Shown: piece after piece, positions 1-7,624 of the stretch | Layout of the letters: every line of letters begins with the position of its first letter | Position numbering within the stretch: position 1 is the first letter of the stretch | DNA from: Candidatus Hydrogenedens terephthalaticus JGI OTU-1 | Lineage (GTDB): Bacteria; Hydrogenedentota; Hydrogenedentia; Hydrogenedentales; Hydrogenedentaceae | Reading direction: 5' to 3' | DNA: 9,337 nucleotides | Assembly (NCBI GenBank): GCA_000493945.1 | Contig: AWNW01000035.1 | Location: 22,467 to 31,803, forward strand | The notes under the pieces: model-generated | Told to the model about the DNA's origin: nothing | The model's input: the letters and a program-made list of their open reading frames with translations, nothing else | Databases searched by the model: none | Made by a program: the position numbers and the translations under genes

Positions 1-1
1 T

Positions 2-3000
2 GCTCCCAACGCAAAAGTTATTCGCACGCTCCCTCTTTCCTGCCCTCCTTTCCATTTAAGGGATAAAAACGGAGATGTTATAGACCCTACAAAAAATGCA
101 GATGGGACACCGGTTGACCCAAATCTACCGGTTCAACAACAAGGAATTCCCAGAGCAGTAAGCACGAAACAGACCTGTGGAGCATGCCATCCTTATGACC
201 GTATTACTCATGGTTATCATTTTCAAATGGGAAGAGATGAACTTTATCCGCCAACAGACCCTAATAGTGGAGTTCCTAAGGATAAAAGTCCGGGCTTTTT
301 TGGTAAATGGCTCTCACTATATCAACGGGAATTAGTTGGAAAACATTTTGAAAACCCCGAACAGGTAGATATGACTCCTTTTGACTGGATAGTGGATTGT
401 GGAGTTTGCCATCCGGGTGGTGGACCTGCTGAATATGACCGTTCAGGAAAAAATTATGAAACAGTGAAAAAAACGAGTCCTTTAACAGGCTCCTTTGGAG
501 ATGGAGATTACTATGAATCTCCCTGGGAAAAGACAGGTGTTATTGAAGCGGATTGCTTTATTTGCCACCTTGAAGATTATGAATATTCCGTCCGTGCTCA
601 ACAGATTAAAAAGTGGAATTTTGAATATGCAGCGACTGCGGCAGCAGGTTTTGGCTTTGTTTGGGGTTCAACCATTGATGGACAACAGCCCAAAGTTTAC
701 TATAACAAGAGCCTTTTCCGTGCTGATGGAACGGTGCACTTACATATTCGCCGTCCGACAGACCGTCAATGTATGTTCTGCCATGATATGTCCAGTGTCC
801 AGAAACGCGGGATTTCATGGCACTCTCCCTATATGCAGGATGTTCATACAGAACAAGGTTTGAAATGTATTGATTGCCACCACGGAGATATTCGCCATAA
901 TTTTGCAAAAGGAAGTTCTTCCATACAAACGGTTCGCGATGATTTAGACAATACAACTTTATCCTGTAAAAAATGTCATGACAATCAGGAGAAAGGGGCT
1001 CCGTATCCTGAACATAAAGGACTACCACCACTTCATCTGGAACGGATAGCTTGTACCGCGTGTCATATAACGCATCGTCCCTTCTTACCCGTGTCTATTA
1101 TTGACCCATTAACAGGTAAAGCGATGACCTTACCGGAAATTCAAGATATGACTTATTGGGGAGCCTTTGAATTTGGTGCTTTCTGGGGCTGGTCGCGTAG
1201 TAGAGACGATGCGAACCTTATCTTTCCCTATACAGGAGAACAATTACAGCAAGCCAAAGAATATATCATTTCCAATGAAGATAATATCCGTAAACTGTAT
1301 AAAGATGCATTTTTAACAGAATTACCCGAAGGAAATATTAAAGTTGCCGATTTTGTCCAGCAAAAACAGGGACTTGAAAACTCAGAAGCCCGTGGATTAA
1401 TGCTAATTACATTGTCCCAATTAATTCGTCCTGCAAAAGAAGCCTTTCCTGTTGTCGTTTTCCGTAATCAAGCATACTCCTACGATGCTGGACAAATACG
1501 GGAGTTAAAAGCAACTCCACAACCAAAACGACCTGGGGCAACCATTATAGAATCTTCATTTGATTTAGGCAGAAGCAAACCTGACGGAAAAATCTATGCT
1601 CAAAATACGCAGGTTTCCGCATATTGGGTTTATCTCGATAAAGAGGAAGTTCGTCCTGTATTACTTAAAGATATGAAAAAGGCTTATGATTGGTTAACAT
1701 CACAGGAATACAGTTTCCGTCTTTATCCTGCACAACCCCAAAGTGGACAGGTTTCCCCGTCACTTCCGGAAAATCCTTTCAAACAGGCACAGCAAACATC
1801 TACATCGGAAAATACAGGGGCATTACAGGCACAAGTACCTGCTCCAGCAGATACAGCAGACCGTAAAAAAACAGCCGAAGAAGTTCGGCAATTAGCAGAG
1901 ATGGAAGCAAACCTGAAAACTGCTATTCAGGAGAAAGTAAAAGTATATGCCGTCTCAGATACTCGACCCTTAAAAATCTATGATGATAACAATGATACCT
2001 TCCCAGAAGTAAATTCTCAGGAGGAAATTGGATTGTTCGCATGGGCGATTAAACAGACCGTTCCATCATTACGCGACAAGGATTTGTATTATCTGAGAGG
2101 GACAACTGTTTTCCGTGTTAGTGTCAAAGGTGGAGACAATCCCTATGACCGTGAATTTTTAGATATGGATCGTATTGGTGAAAACAAACCTTTTATTGCA
2201 ATTACAAGATACGAACAAAAAGAAGAACCCGGTGAATTTAGTTGGGATAAACCTAAACAAGTTTGGAAACCTGTGGAGATGCGACTTTGCTCGCCGTATG
2301 AGGCAGAAATTGTCCAGGTTGACCCCAAAGCATATCCATCTATCATGGCTATGGCAAAACCATTAGAATGGACTGTCTCTCACGGTGTAGAACCAGCGAC
2401 CCGTGCGTATGGTGCCAAAGGCTGTACAGATTGCCACTCTGAAAATTCTTCGTTCTTTATGGGTAGTATGCTTGTAGACCCATTCTCAGAAGATGGTACC
2501 CCAAAATATGTTCCACTGTGGAGTGTTTTGGGCTATGATATTTCCAACTTGAAATTAGGAGCATGGCGTGAAGGCGTATTGAAAAAATATGCTCCATGGA
2601 TTGTGCTTATACAATTATTGCTAATCCTTGTCCATTATGTCCTTATCGGTAGAAAAGAAGGTACTCCTGTTGGAAAACCGAATGTCCTCCGTTTCCGTGG
2701 CTATGAACGGATAGCCCATGCGGTTGTTATGATTAGTGTTACATTCCTGGCGATTACAGGTTTCTTCTTCCTTTTGGGGCAACACGACCCCTTAGGACCA
2801 TGGGCAAGGGTATGGCATACATGGTTCGGCTATGTAGCCTGTGTCGGTGTTGTATGTATCTTCTTATCCTGGGTAGCCTTCATGTTCCCTGCCAAAGGAG
2901 ATTTCAGTTGGTTGCTGAAAGCCGGCGGTTATTTAGGTGGTGTTAAAGGACATGTTCCAGCGGGCAAGTTCAATGCAGGACAGAAAATCCTGTTCTGGTT

Positions 3001-3283
3001 AGCAATACTTGCATCAGGAACTTGTGGAGTAACAGGAGTTGTTATGGCTTTAAATCGTGGTGCTCACTTTGCGAATCAAGAGGTATACTATACCATTCAC
3101 GATGTATCGGCACTTGTTATGATACTGGTACTTATTGCTCATATTTATTTAGCCGCTTTTGTTGTTCCTCATAGTCTGCGGGCTATTTTTGGTGGAAAAG
3201 TAAGCGATGTCTGGGCAAAAGAACATCATTCACTCTGGGCTTTTACAGTAATTGATGATAAACATAATTCATCGGAGCATTAG
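2..3283 (+). CDS. CbcL-like fused multiheme cytochrome c / diheme cytochrome b, 5' partial
   Basis: The reading frame is open from the first in-frame codon at nt 2, and a heme motif (CGACH, nt 176-190) lies before the first Met (nt 227), so the true start is outside the window; 1093 residues are visible. There are eight CXXCH c-heme sites: CGACH 176, CGVCH 398, CFICH 554, CMFCH 770, CIDCH 866, CKKCH 965, CTACH 1052 and CTDCH 2423. About 450 residues between sites seven and eight carry none. The C-terminus has five hydrophobic helices (about residues 863-883, 905-926, 941-963, 996-1017, 1035-1056, counted from nt 2). His906, His939 and the pair His1033/His1047, 14 apart, fit the heme b ligands of formate dehydrogenase FdnI, and the tail (WAKEHH) is also typical. 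The Lys/Arg-rich loop after helix 1 puts that loop in the cytoplasm and the c-heme part in the periplasm. Geobacter CbcL has this layout and is a menaquinol-oxidising inner-membrane cytochrome. Inferred role: electron transfer between quinone pool and periplasm. The architecture is clear; the specific partner is unknown. Confidence 0.9.
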   Translation, partial: APNAKVIRTLPLSCPPFHLRDKNGDVIDPTKNADGTPVDPNLPVQQQGIPRAVSTKQTCGACHPYDRITHGYHFQMGRDELYPPTDPNSGVPKDKSPGFFGKWLSLYQRELVGKHFENPEQVDMTPFDWIVDCGVCHPGGGPAEYDRSGKNYETVKKTSPLTGSFGDGDYYESPWEKTGVIEADCFICHLEDYEYSVRAQQIKKWNFEYAATAAAGFGFVWGSTIDGQQPKVYYNKSLFRADGTVHLHIRRPTDRQCMFCHDMSSVQKRGISWHSPYMQDVHTEQGLKCIDCHHGDIRHNFAKGSSSIQTVRDDLDNTTLSCKKCHDNQEKGAPYPEHKGLPPLHLERIACTACHITHRPFLPVSIIDPLTGKAMTLPEIQDMTYWGAFEFGAFWGWSRSRDDANLIFPYTGEQLQQAKEYIISNEDNIRKLYKDAFLTELPEGNIKVADFVQQKQGLENSEARGLMLITLSQLIRPAKEAFPVVVFRNQAYSYDAGQIRELKATPQPKRPGATIIESSFDLGRSKPDGKIYAQNTQVSAYWVYLDKEEVRPVLLKDMKKAYDWLTSQEYSFRLYPAQPQSGQVSPSLPENPFKQAQQTSTSENTGALQAQVPAPADTADRKKTAEEVRQLAEMEANLKTAIQEKVKVYAVSDTRPLKIYDDNNDTFPEVNSQEEIGLFAWAIKQTVPSLRDKDLYYLRGTTVFRVSVKGGDNPYDREFLDMDRIGENKPFIAITRYEQKEEPGEFSWDKPKQVWKPVEMRLCSPYEAEIVQVDPKAYPSIMAMAKPLEWTVSHGVEPATRAYGAKGCTDCHSENSSFFMGSMLVDPFSEDGTPKYVPLWSVLGYDISNLKLGAWREGVLKKYAPWIVLIQLLLILVHYVLIGRKEGTPVGKPNVLRFRGYERIAHAVVMISVTFLAITGFFFLLGQHDPLGPWARVWHTWFGYVACVGVVCIFLSWVAFMFPAKGDFSWLLKAGGYLGGVKGHVPAGKFNAGQKILFWLAILASGTCGVTGVVMALNRGAHFANQEVYYTIHDVSALVMILVLIAHIYLAAFVVPHSLRAIFGGKVSDVWAKEHHSLWAFTVIDDKHNSSEH
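2588..3190 (+). other. FdnI/HydC-type membrane cytochrome b domain within the cytochrome gene
   Basis: This part of the cytochrome encodes the membrane anchor. The first helix (nt about 2588-2650) is extra relative to the four-helix FdnI core and would bring the chain from periplasm to cytoplasm; it carries a His (residue 878) of unknown role. The next four helices carry RIAHAVV, WHTWFG and an IHD...IAH pair, the expected axial ligands for two b hemes. The 14-residue spacing of the last pair equals that of His155/His169 in E. coli FdnI. The domain is probably where quinol is oxidised or quinone reduced. Confidence 0.8.
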
Positions 3284-3329
3284 TTTTCCCCATAGTTAAA
3301 CCGTATATATTCTTTTCTAAAATAACATT

Positions 3330-3334
3330 AGGAG
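3330..3334 (+). promoter_or_regulatory. Shine-Dalgarno for the flavoprotein gene
   Basis: AGGAG lies 6 nt before the ATG at 3341, which supports that start. The 57-nt gap after the cytochrome stop shows no convincing terminator, so read-through from the cytochrome gene is possible. Confidence 0.75.
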
Positions 3335-3340
3335 TATGAT

Positions 3341-3901
3341 ATGAAAATCCTGTCTTTATTGGGAAGCCCTAAAAAAAATGGAAATACCGCACATGCGTTA
3401 AACTACCTCGAAGAACAACTGAAACAACAAAATCACGAGGTAAAACATATCCATGTTTCTTCCTTATCTATTGAAGGATGTAGAGAATGTTATTGGTGCA
3501 AACAGGAAGGGAATTTTTTATGCTGTAATAATGATGACGCAATACCTATCTTAAAAGAAATGGTTGATGCGGACGCAATCCTCTTTTCAGCCCCGACTTT
3601 TTGTTGGGGTTTTCCTGCTCAAATGAAAGCCCTTCTCGACCGTATGTTCTGCCTACTTTCATGGAAAGAAGGGGATACAGAAAGTAAATCCCTGCTGGAA
3701 GGGAAAACTATGGCACTTATTGTAACCGCAGGTGGTGAAGTAGAAAATAATGCAGAACTCTTGGGAATTGCTTTTAACAATATGGTTGAATTTATGAATT
3801 GTAAATCTGCAGGAATTGTTTATATTGCTCCCTGTGAAGGTATCCAATCTATCAATGATTCAATTAAGCAACAATTAGACAAGTTATCTAAAAATTTTTA
3901 A
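3341..3901 (+). CDS. Flavodoxin-fold NAD(P)H-dependent FMN reductase / iron-sulfur flavoprotein-like oxidoreductase
   Basis: A 186-aa protein of the NADPH-dependent FMN reductase / Isf superfamily. The N-terminus has beta-strand MKILSLLG followed by SPKKNGNT, the FMN-phosphate loop of flavodoxin-like reductases. The segment SAPTFCWGFPAQMKALLDR (about residues 86-104) matches the second flavin-binding region of the family. Cysteines at 47, 50, 53 and 61/62 form CX2CX2CX7C, the compact motif that binds a [4Fe-4S] cluster in archaeal iron-sulfur flavoprotein Isf; related reductases keep some of these cysteines without proven clusters. Length is normal for the family. Likely a soluble cytoplasmic two-electron flavin reductase; the substrate cannot be read from sequence. 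It follows the cytochrome gene on the same strand at 57 nt, so co-transcription is possible but unproven. Family assignment is firm; Fe-S content is inferred. Confidence 0.87.
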   Translation: MKILSLLGSPKKNGNTAHALNYLEEQLKQQNHEVKHIHVSSLSIEGCRECYWCKQEGNFLCCNNDDAIPILKEMVDADAILFSAPTFCWGFPAQMKALLDRMFCLLSWKEGDTESKSLLEGKTMALIVTAGGEVENNAELLGIAFNNMVEFMNCKSAGIVYIAPCEGIQSINDSIKQQLDKLSKNF

Positions 3902-4006
3902 TTCCTTTAATGTAAATCAATATGAAGGATATTTAAAACTTATTTTCCTTATTATGTTATTGTAATCATTGCCCTTCTATTTTATCTATCCTAATGTGTT
4001 TAAGTG

Positions 4007-6019
4007 TTACTGTTCTTTTATTTTTTTATATACAACAAAAAGAGCAGAGGGTTTTTCAGGGAGTGTTAGTGGAACTCCATAATCCATTAGTTCTTTTCCC
4101 GTGAGTTCTAAGGGTTGTGTCTCTTTATGAAGTTGGGTAATGCGATATTTTGCTTCTAATTCTAAACCGTGTAGGGGTAATCGCATACTTTCTGTGTCAG
4201 ATTCTTCACGGCGGAATGCCTGTATCATACCCGTTCCTTTGCTTGGTAAATTGAATTGCCATGCTATCCAGGCATTTTTTTCGAGCGAGTAAGGGGTTAG
4301 TGGATAATAATCGCCGTAATAACTCTCGGCATAAAGTTTTCGTTGTTCGATAATATTCATTAGCCTTTGCCAATCAATATCATCCTGTCTCTGGTCAAAG
4401 CAGGCAGTAAAACTGGGGCACAATACACTCATGACTTCATAGTCCGATGTTTTAGAGGTGCCTGTGCCAAAAAATGGGAACCACTCGGATAATGCCCATG
4501 TATGGCATTGATTCCCGATAGGTTCCATAATGTAATCACTTCGTAATAAAGGTACAGCCCGTCGTAAAGTTTCTAAATCATTGCGTCTACCACCACTGGC
4601 ACAGGAATCTATCAACATATTGGGATGACGCCGCAATAATTCATCCCAGTATGCAAAATAACCTTCTATATGTCGTATCTCTGTAATTCCCTGTCTGTCC
4701 GGGGTATCGTTTTTTCGCCAGAAGTCCAATGGGTCCATATTAAAATCCTGGCGGTATAAATCAATGCCTTCTTTCGTTAGGATATTATCTATATGGTTTA
4801 TTAGCCATTCTCTTGCCTGAGTATTTCCGAGGTTTAGCAATCCTCCTTCTTTTCCACCAAGAATCCATTCCGGATGGTTTTCTGTAAGCCATGTCCCTGC
4901 ATGCACACGCTCTGGCTCAAACCATACAAGTATTTTGACCCCTTTGTTGTGTGCAAAATCGGAGATAGGCTTGAAACCACCGGGAAATCTCGTCTCATCC
5001 ACGACCCATGTTCCTGTTTTAGGCCATTGACCATCGCAGGGATACCAACCCGCATCCATCCACCAGTAATCAAGGGAGAAACCTCGTTGAAGGTATTTTT
5101 CAATAAACATTAATTGTGTATCGGTGTTTGCATTAACCATTTCGCCGTATTGATGAGAACTGCATGCGAAAAGCATAGGCACTTTGGGAGGGTTTCCGTA
5201 AGGATGGGGTAAATTATGAGCAATCATCCATTGCCTCCATAAGTTTTGCCCGCGTTGTTTGTCCCCAAGATAAAATAAAAGAACTACCATAGGTCCGCGG
5301 ACTTCTTCTCCGGGATATAAAGTAAAATGGGTAAGTTCCTGCCCTCCTTGAATGGATAAAGTGCCTTCCTTATCTCGATAAAACCGACAGGACCATTGTC
5401 CCGCCCAACTGATAGCGAAAATGAGTCCTGCATCTTCTCTTTGAAAATTAAAATAAGGGAATGTTGTCTGTGTCGGGCGTCCCCCTGTATTGGCAAGTTT
5501 AATTTCATAATCCGTATTCATCGGTTCGATTATAGGTTCATAACTGTCTGCAGTGCAGTTATCCCCTTTATTCCGATGAAGGACAGTGCGTTGCTTACTA
5601 AAATCAGGAAATATTGTATCTATTGTTTTTAAGTCTTGTAATATGGGCGTATTTTTACCTCCAACATTCTTATAATAAGCAGTCCATTCAATTACAGGGA
5701 AATGCAGATATTGAATGGCTTTATATCGAACAATCAAACCTGTTTTAGTATGTGTCAACTTCAAAGTGCTGGTTACTTTATCGTTAGATTTTTCTTTTTT
5801 TATTTCTCGTGTCCATTCTTCTGTATTCTGATTTGCGGGAGTATCACCGATAAGTAATGAACCGGGAAATAGGTCTTCAGGGCGGGATACTTTTTCGCCG
5901 AACCAGCGTTCAAAAGATGTGCTGGCTGAAGATAGTTCTTCTGGTAAAGATGTTGTTTGTGCATGTAAGCCAAAACTTATACTAATCAGAAAAATAGTTA
6001 TCAAGAATGTTTGTTTCAT
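4007..6019 (-). CDS. Exported GH36-type alpha-galactosidase-like glycoside hydrolase
   Basis: A 670-aa retaining glycosidase of the GH36 (melibiase) type, expected to release terminal alpha-linked galactose or a related sugar. The frame extends upstream to a TTG at 6079, but I choose the ATG at 6019: AAAAGGG lies 6 nt before it and the product then begins with a classic signal peptide (MKQ, hydrophobic run, cleavage near LHA|Q). After a beta-rich N-terminal domain, the TIM barrel shows YWWMDAGWY, FPGGFKP and ILVWFEPERV (GH36 hallmarks). The nucleophile is probably Asp425 in YRQDFN and the acid/base Asp495 in LLRSDY, after the CASGGRRND loop; their 70-residue spacing equals that reported for the Geobacillus enzyme AgaA. 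YRQDFN differs from the common KWDMN, so substrate may deviate from simple alpha-galactosides. Last gene of the - strand block, 49 nt after the TIM-barrel gene. Periplasmic or secreted. Confidence 0.87.
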   Translation of the reverse strand: MKQTFLITIFLISISFGLHAQTTSLPEELSSASTSFERWFGEKVSRPEDLFPGSLLIGDTPANQNTEEWTREIKKEKSNDKVTSTLKLTHTKTGLIVRYKAIQYLHFPVIEWTAYYKNVGGKNTPILQDLKTIDTIFPDFSKQRTVLHRNKGDNCTADSYEPIIEPMNTDYEIKLANTGGRPTQTTFPYFNFQREDAGLIFAISWAGQWSCRFYRDKEGTLSIQGGQELTHFTLYPGEEVRGPMVVLLFYLGDKQRGQNLWRQWMIAHNLPHPYGNPPKVPMLFACSSHQYGEMVNANTDTQLMFIEKYLQRGFSLDYWWMDAGWYPCDGQWPKTGTWVVDETRFPGGFKPISDFAHNKGVKILVWFEPERVHAGTWLTENHPEWILGGKEGGLLNLGNTQAREWLINHIDNILTKEGIDLYRQDFNMDPLDFWRKNDTPDRQGITEIRHIEGYFAYWDELLRRHPNMLIDSCASGGRRNDLETLRRAVPLLRSDYIMEPIGNQCHTWALSEWFPFFGTGTSKTSDYEVMSVLCPSFTACFDQRQDDIDWQRLMNIIEQRKLYAESYYGDYYPLTPYSLEKNAWIAWQFNLPSKGTGMIQAFRREESDTESMRLPLHGLELEAKYRITQLHKETQPLELTGKELMDYGVPLTLPEKPSALFVVYKKIKEQ

Positions 6020-6025
6020 AAAAAG

Positions 6026-6032
6026 CCCTTTT
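6026..6032 (-). promoter_or_regulatory. Shine-Dalgarno deciding the start of the GH36-type gene
   Basis: On the - strand, AAAAGGG stands 6 nt before the ATG at 6019. The alternative ATG at 6055 and the TTG at 6079 have no comparable purine run, and both would put 12 to 20 extra residues before the signal peptide. Confidence 0.6.
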
Positions 6033-6068
6033 AACAAGTAATGGTAAGATCGCATGTAATTTTTAAAT

Positions 6069-6956
6069 TTAATTATCAAATTGAATATCGTTGGTGATTT
6101 CGATGAGAAATTCTACATCCTGTTTTAGGATTTGTTTTTTTTGAGTAATGTCCTCAAAATGCCCCAGGGACTCATCCTCAATACATAGAACACCATCATA
6201 ATTGGATTTTTTTAGTTCTGGTAATATCCCCTCTATATTTACATCCCCTTTGAATATAGGACAAAGATATGTAGCGTATTCCCAGCCCGTTTCTCGGTAA
6301 ATTTCTTGTGCTGTTTTGGGGTAAGCAATATTTTTGATATGTGTATGTTTTGCGTATGGAGCAAGTAGTTTTAATATGGCTTCTGTTTCAGATAGGGGAT
6401 AGCCTCGCCAATAGAAGTTACCGAAATCTAATGTTAATCCAAATCGAGGGTCATCAATCGTATGAACGACAGATAAAAGAAAAATGGGATTGTTTCCCTC
6501 TTTTCCATGGTTTTCAATACCAAAATTAATGGGAGTATCCTGTATTTCAGCGAACAATTCTGAAAAAATATTAGTGAATAATTCGATTTTTCCCCCGAAG
6601 GTATATAAATGCTCTTGCTGGAGGAGTGAATCTATACGAATAACCTTAGCGCCTAATGTGGAAGCAATGTTTACTGCATTTTTAAACCAATCTATGGATT
6701 GTTCTTCTGTGTGCATACTTATATCAAAATCTGTAAGTAATGCTGCTACAAAAATATTTTGTTCTTGTAATTCTTTTTTAAATGAAAGTAATGTCTCTTC
6801 CGATTTTAATGAAATTTTATGGTTTGAATTTAAAGGATAAGATTGAAACTCGTTATTTAGATGCAATTCGAGATGATTAAGATTAAGGAACTTAAGTCCT
6901 TCTGTAATAGATGAAAAAGATTCCAACAAGATTTCATCACGAATGGCAATATTCAT
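6069..6956 (-). CDS. Sugar phosphate isomerase/epimerase-like TIM-barrel protein
   Basis: A 295-aa protein of the xylose isomerase-like TIM-barrel superfamily (AP endonuclease 2 fold), which includes sugar epimerases, hydroxypyruvate isomerases and inosose dehydratases. Likely metal ligands are visible at the expected strand ends: Glu148 in GIENH, Asp177 in LTLDFGNF, His204/His206 in KHTHIKN and Glu260/Glu262 in CIEDE; GDVN at 237-240 matches the usual G-(D/E)-G-(D/N) loop region. No signal peptide, so cytoplasmic. Its ATG overlaps the TGA of the preceding methyltransferase-like gene (ATGA, 6953-6956), with GGAGGA upstream, indicating translational coupling. The adjacent glycosidase suggests it processes a sugar or sugar derivative; the exact substrate cannot be read, since this superfamily diverges widely in specificity. 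Confidence 0.82.
   Translation of the reverse strand: MNIAIRDEILLESFSSITEGLKFLNLNHLELHLNNEFQSYPLNSNHKISLKSEETLLSFKKELQEQNIFVAALLTDFDISMHTEEQSIDWFKNAVNIASTLGAKVIRIDSLLQQEHLYTFGGKIELFTNIFSELFAEIQDTPINFGIENHGKEGNNPIFLLSVVHTIDDPRFGLTLDFGNFYWRGYPLSETEAILKLLAPYAKHTHIKNIAYPKTAQEIYRETGWEYATYLCPIFKGDVNIEGILPELKKSNYDGVLCIEDESLGHFEDITQKKQILKQDVEFLIEITNDIQFDN
6953..6956 (-). other. ATGA stop-start overlap (translational coupling)
   Basis: The TGA of the methyltransferase-like gene shares bases with the ATG of the TIM-barrel gene. GGAGGA lies a few nucleotides upstream, inside the end of the first gene, so ribosomes can restart there. Confidence 0.85.
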
Positions 6957-7618
6957 CCGCTATTTCCTCCCGGTGTTTTTGATGCTACTGTTAAAAATCT
7001 TTTGATAAGAAAGACCCTATATTCTTCTTGTGATAGAGGTCCTACATGATACCTATTGATATGGACAAAACCATCTTCACTTAAAGGGAAAAAGTCTGTG
7101 GAATCTGTTTCGATAGGTGATAGGACACGAATAAGGAATGAGGAATTATTTAAAAGACTTGCTAATGAAGAAGGAGTAAAAAAGTGAAATCTGGTTTTAT
7201 CTTCTTCAAGGGTTTCGTCCCATGTCCCTTGAAGCAATTTTAATACATGTCGGTAATATTGCACATTAGGTTCTGCAGTTATAAGGATACCATCATTTTT
7301 TAACACACGATGGAGTTCATTAATCGTTTGTGCCAGACTAAAACAGTCTGAAAGGATGTTTTCTCCGATAATAAGCGTGAATGACTTATCCTCAAAAGGA
7401 AGTCCTTCTTTCCCCAATGTTGTATAGTGCAGTGAGTCGAAGTTGTCTTTATAAGGGACATTCTGAATGTCATCGGTCACTATTCCTTGAAGAGAAGATT
7501 CCTTTTTCTGTTTTACTTGTGTAATAAAATTTTCGTCAAAAAAATTAATTGTTAAGACTTTGGAAAAGATATTGGGAAACTGATTAACAATTTCATCTTT
7601 TAAGACATTTTTTATCAT
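6953..7618 (-). CDS. Class I SAM-dependent methyltransferase-like protein with degenerate N-terminal half
   Basis: A 221-aa protein. Residues about 73-118 read like the second half of a Methyltransf_11-type domain: LPFEDKSFTLIIG (post-motif strand), ELHRVLKNDGILITAEPN (the R-V-L-K-x-G-G-type motif and next strand). Then HFFTPSSLASLLNNSSF resembles the family's C-terminal substrate-side helix. The glycine-rich motif I (usually E/D-x-G-x-G-x-G) that holds S-adenosylmethionine is not seen: the equivalent stretch around 18-27 is KVLTINFFDE. It may therefore be an inactive or diverged methyltransferase. It starts 6 nt after the alanine dehydrogenase stop with no strong Shine-Dalgarno, and its TGA overlaps the next ATG, so it sits firmly inside the operon. 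Substrate unknown. Confidence 0.7.
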   Translation of the reverse strand: MIKNVLKDEIVNQFPNIFSKVLTINFFDENFITQVKQKKESSLQGIVTDDIQNVPYKDNFDSLHYTTLGKEGLPFEDKSFTLIIGENILSDCFSLAQTINELHRVLKNDGILITAEPNVQYYRHVLKLLQGTWDETLEEDKTRFHFFTPSSLASLLNNSSFLIRVLSPIETDSTDFFPLSEDGFVHINRYHVGPLSQEEYRVFLIKRFLTVASKTPGGNSG

Positions 7619-7624
7619 TGTGTT

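Noticed and set aside
227..229. Met at 227 as the true start of the cytochrome
   Set aside because: The frame is open back to nt 2, and a heme motif CGACH with normal protein-like sequence precedes this Met, so it is internal.
606..1031. Open frame on the - strand (141 codons) inside the cytochrome gene
   Set aside because: It lies opposite the region with five CXXCH motifs and has no recognisable family or ribosome binding site; it is a shadow of the real gene.
3926..3951. Imperfect inverted repeat (AAGGA ... TCCTT) in the convergent gap, considered as a terminator
   Set aside because: Only five pairs at the ends match, the interior is mismatched, all are AT-rich, and no T-run follows directly. 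I see no convincing terminator in the 105-nt gap 3902-4006.
6020..6079. Longer start (TTG at 6079) for the GH36-type gene
   Set aside because: It would overlap the preceding gene, uses TTG without a Shine-Dalgarno, and would put 20 residues before an otherwise textbook signal peptide; the ATG at 6019 has AAAAGGG at good spacing.
6484..6840. Open frame on the + strand (118 codons), Cys/Ser-rich, opposite the TIM-barrel gene
   Set aside because: The - strand frame carries clear metal-ligand motifs and coupling to its neighbour; the + strand frame has no start signal and atypical composition.
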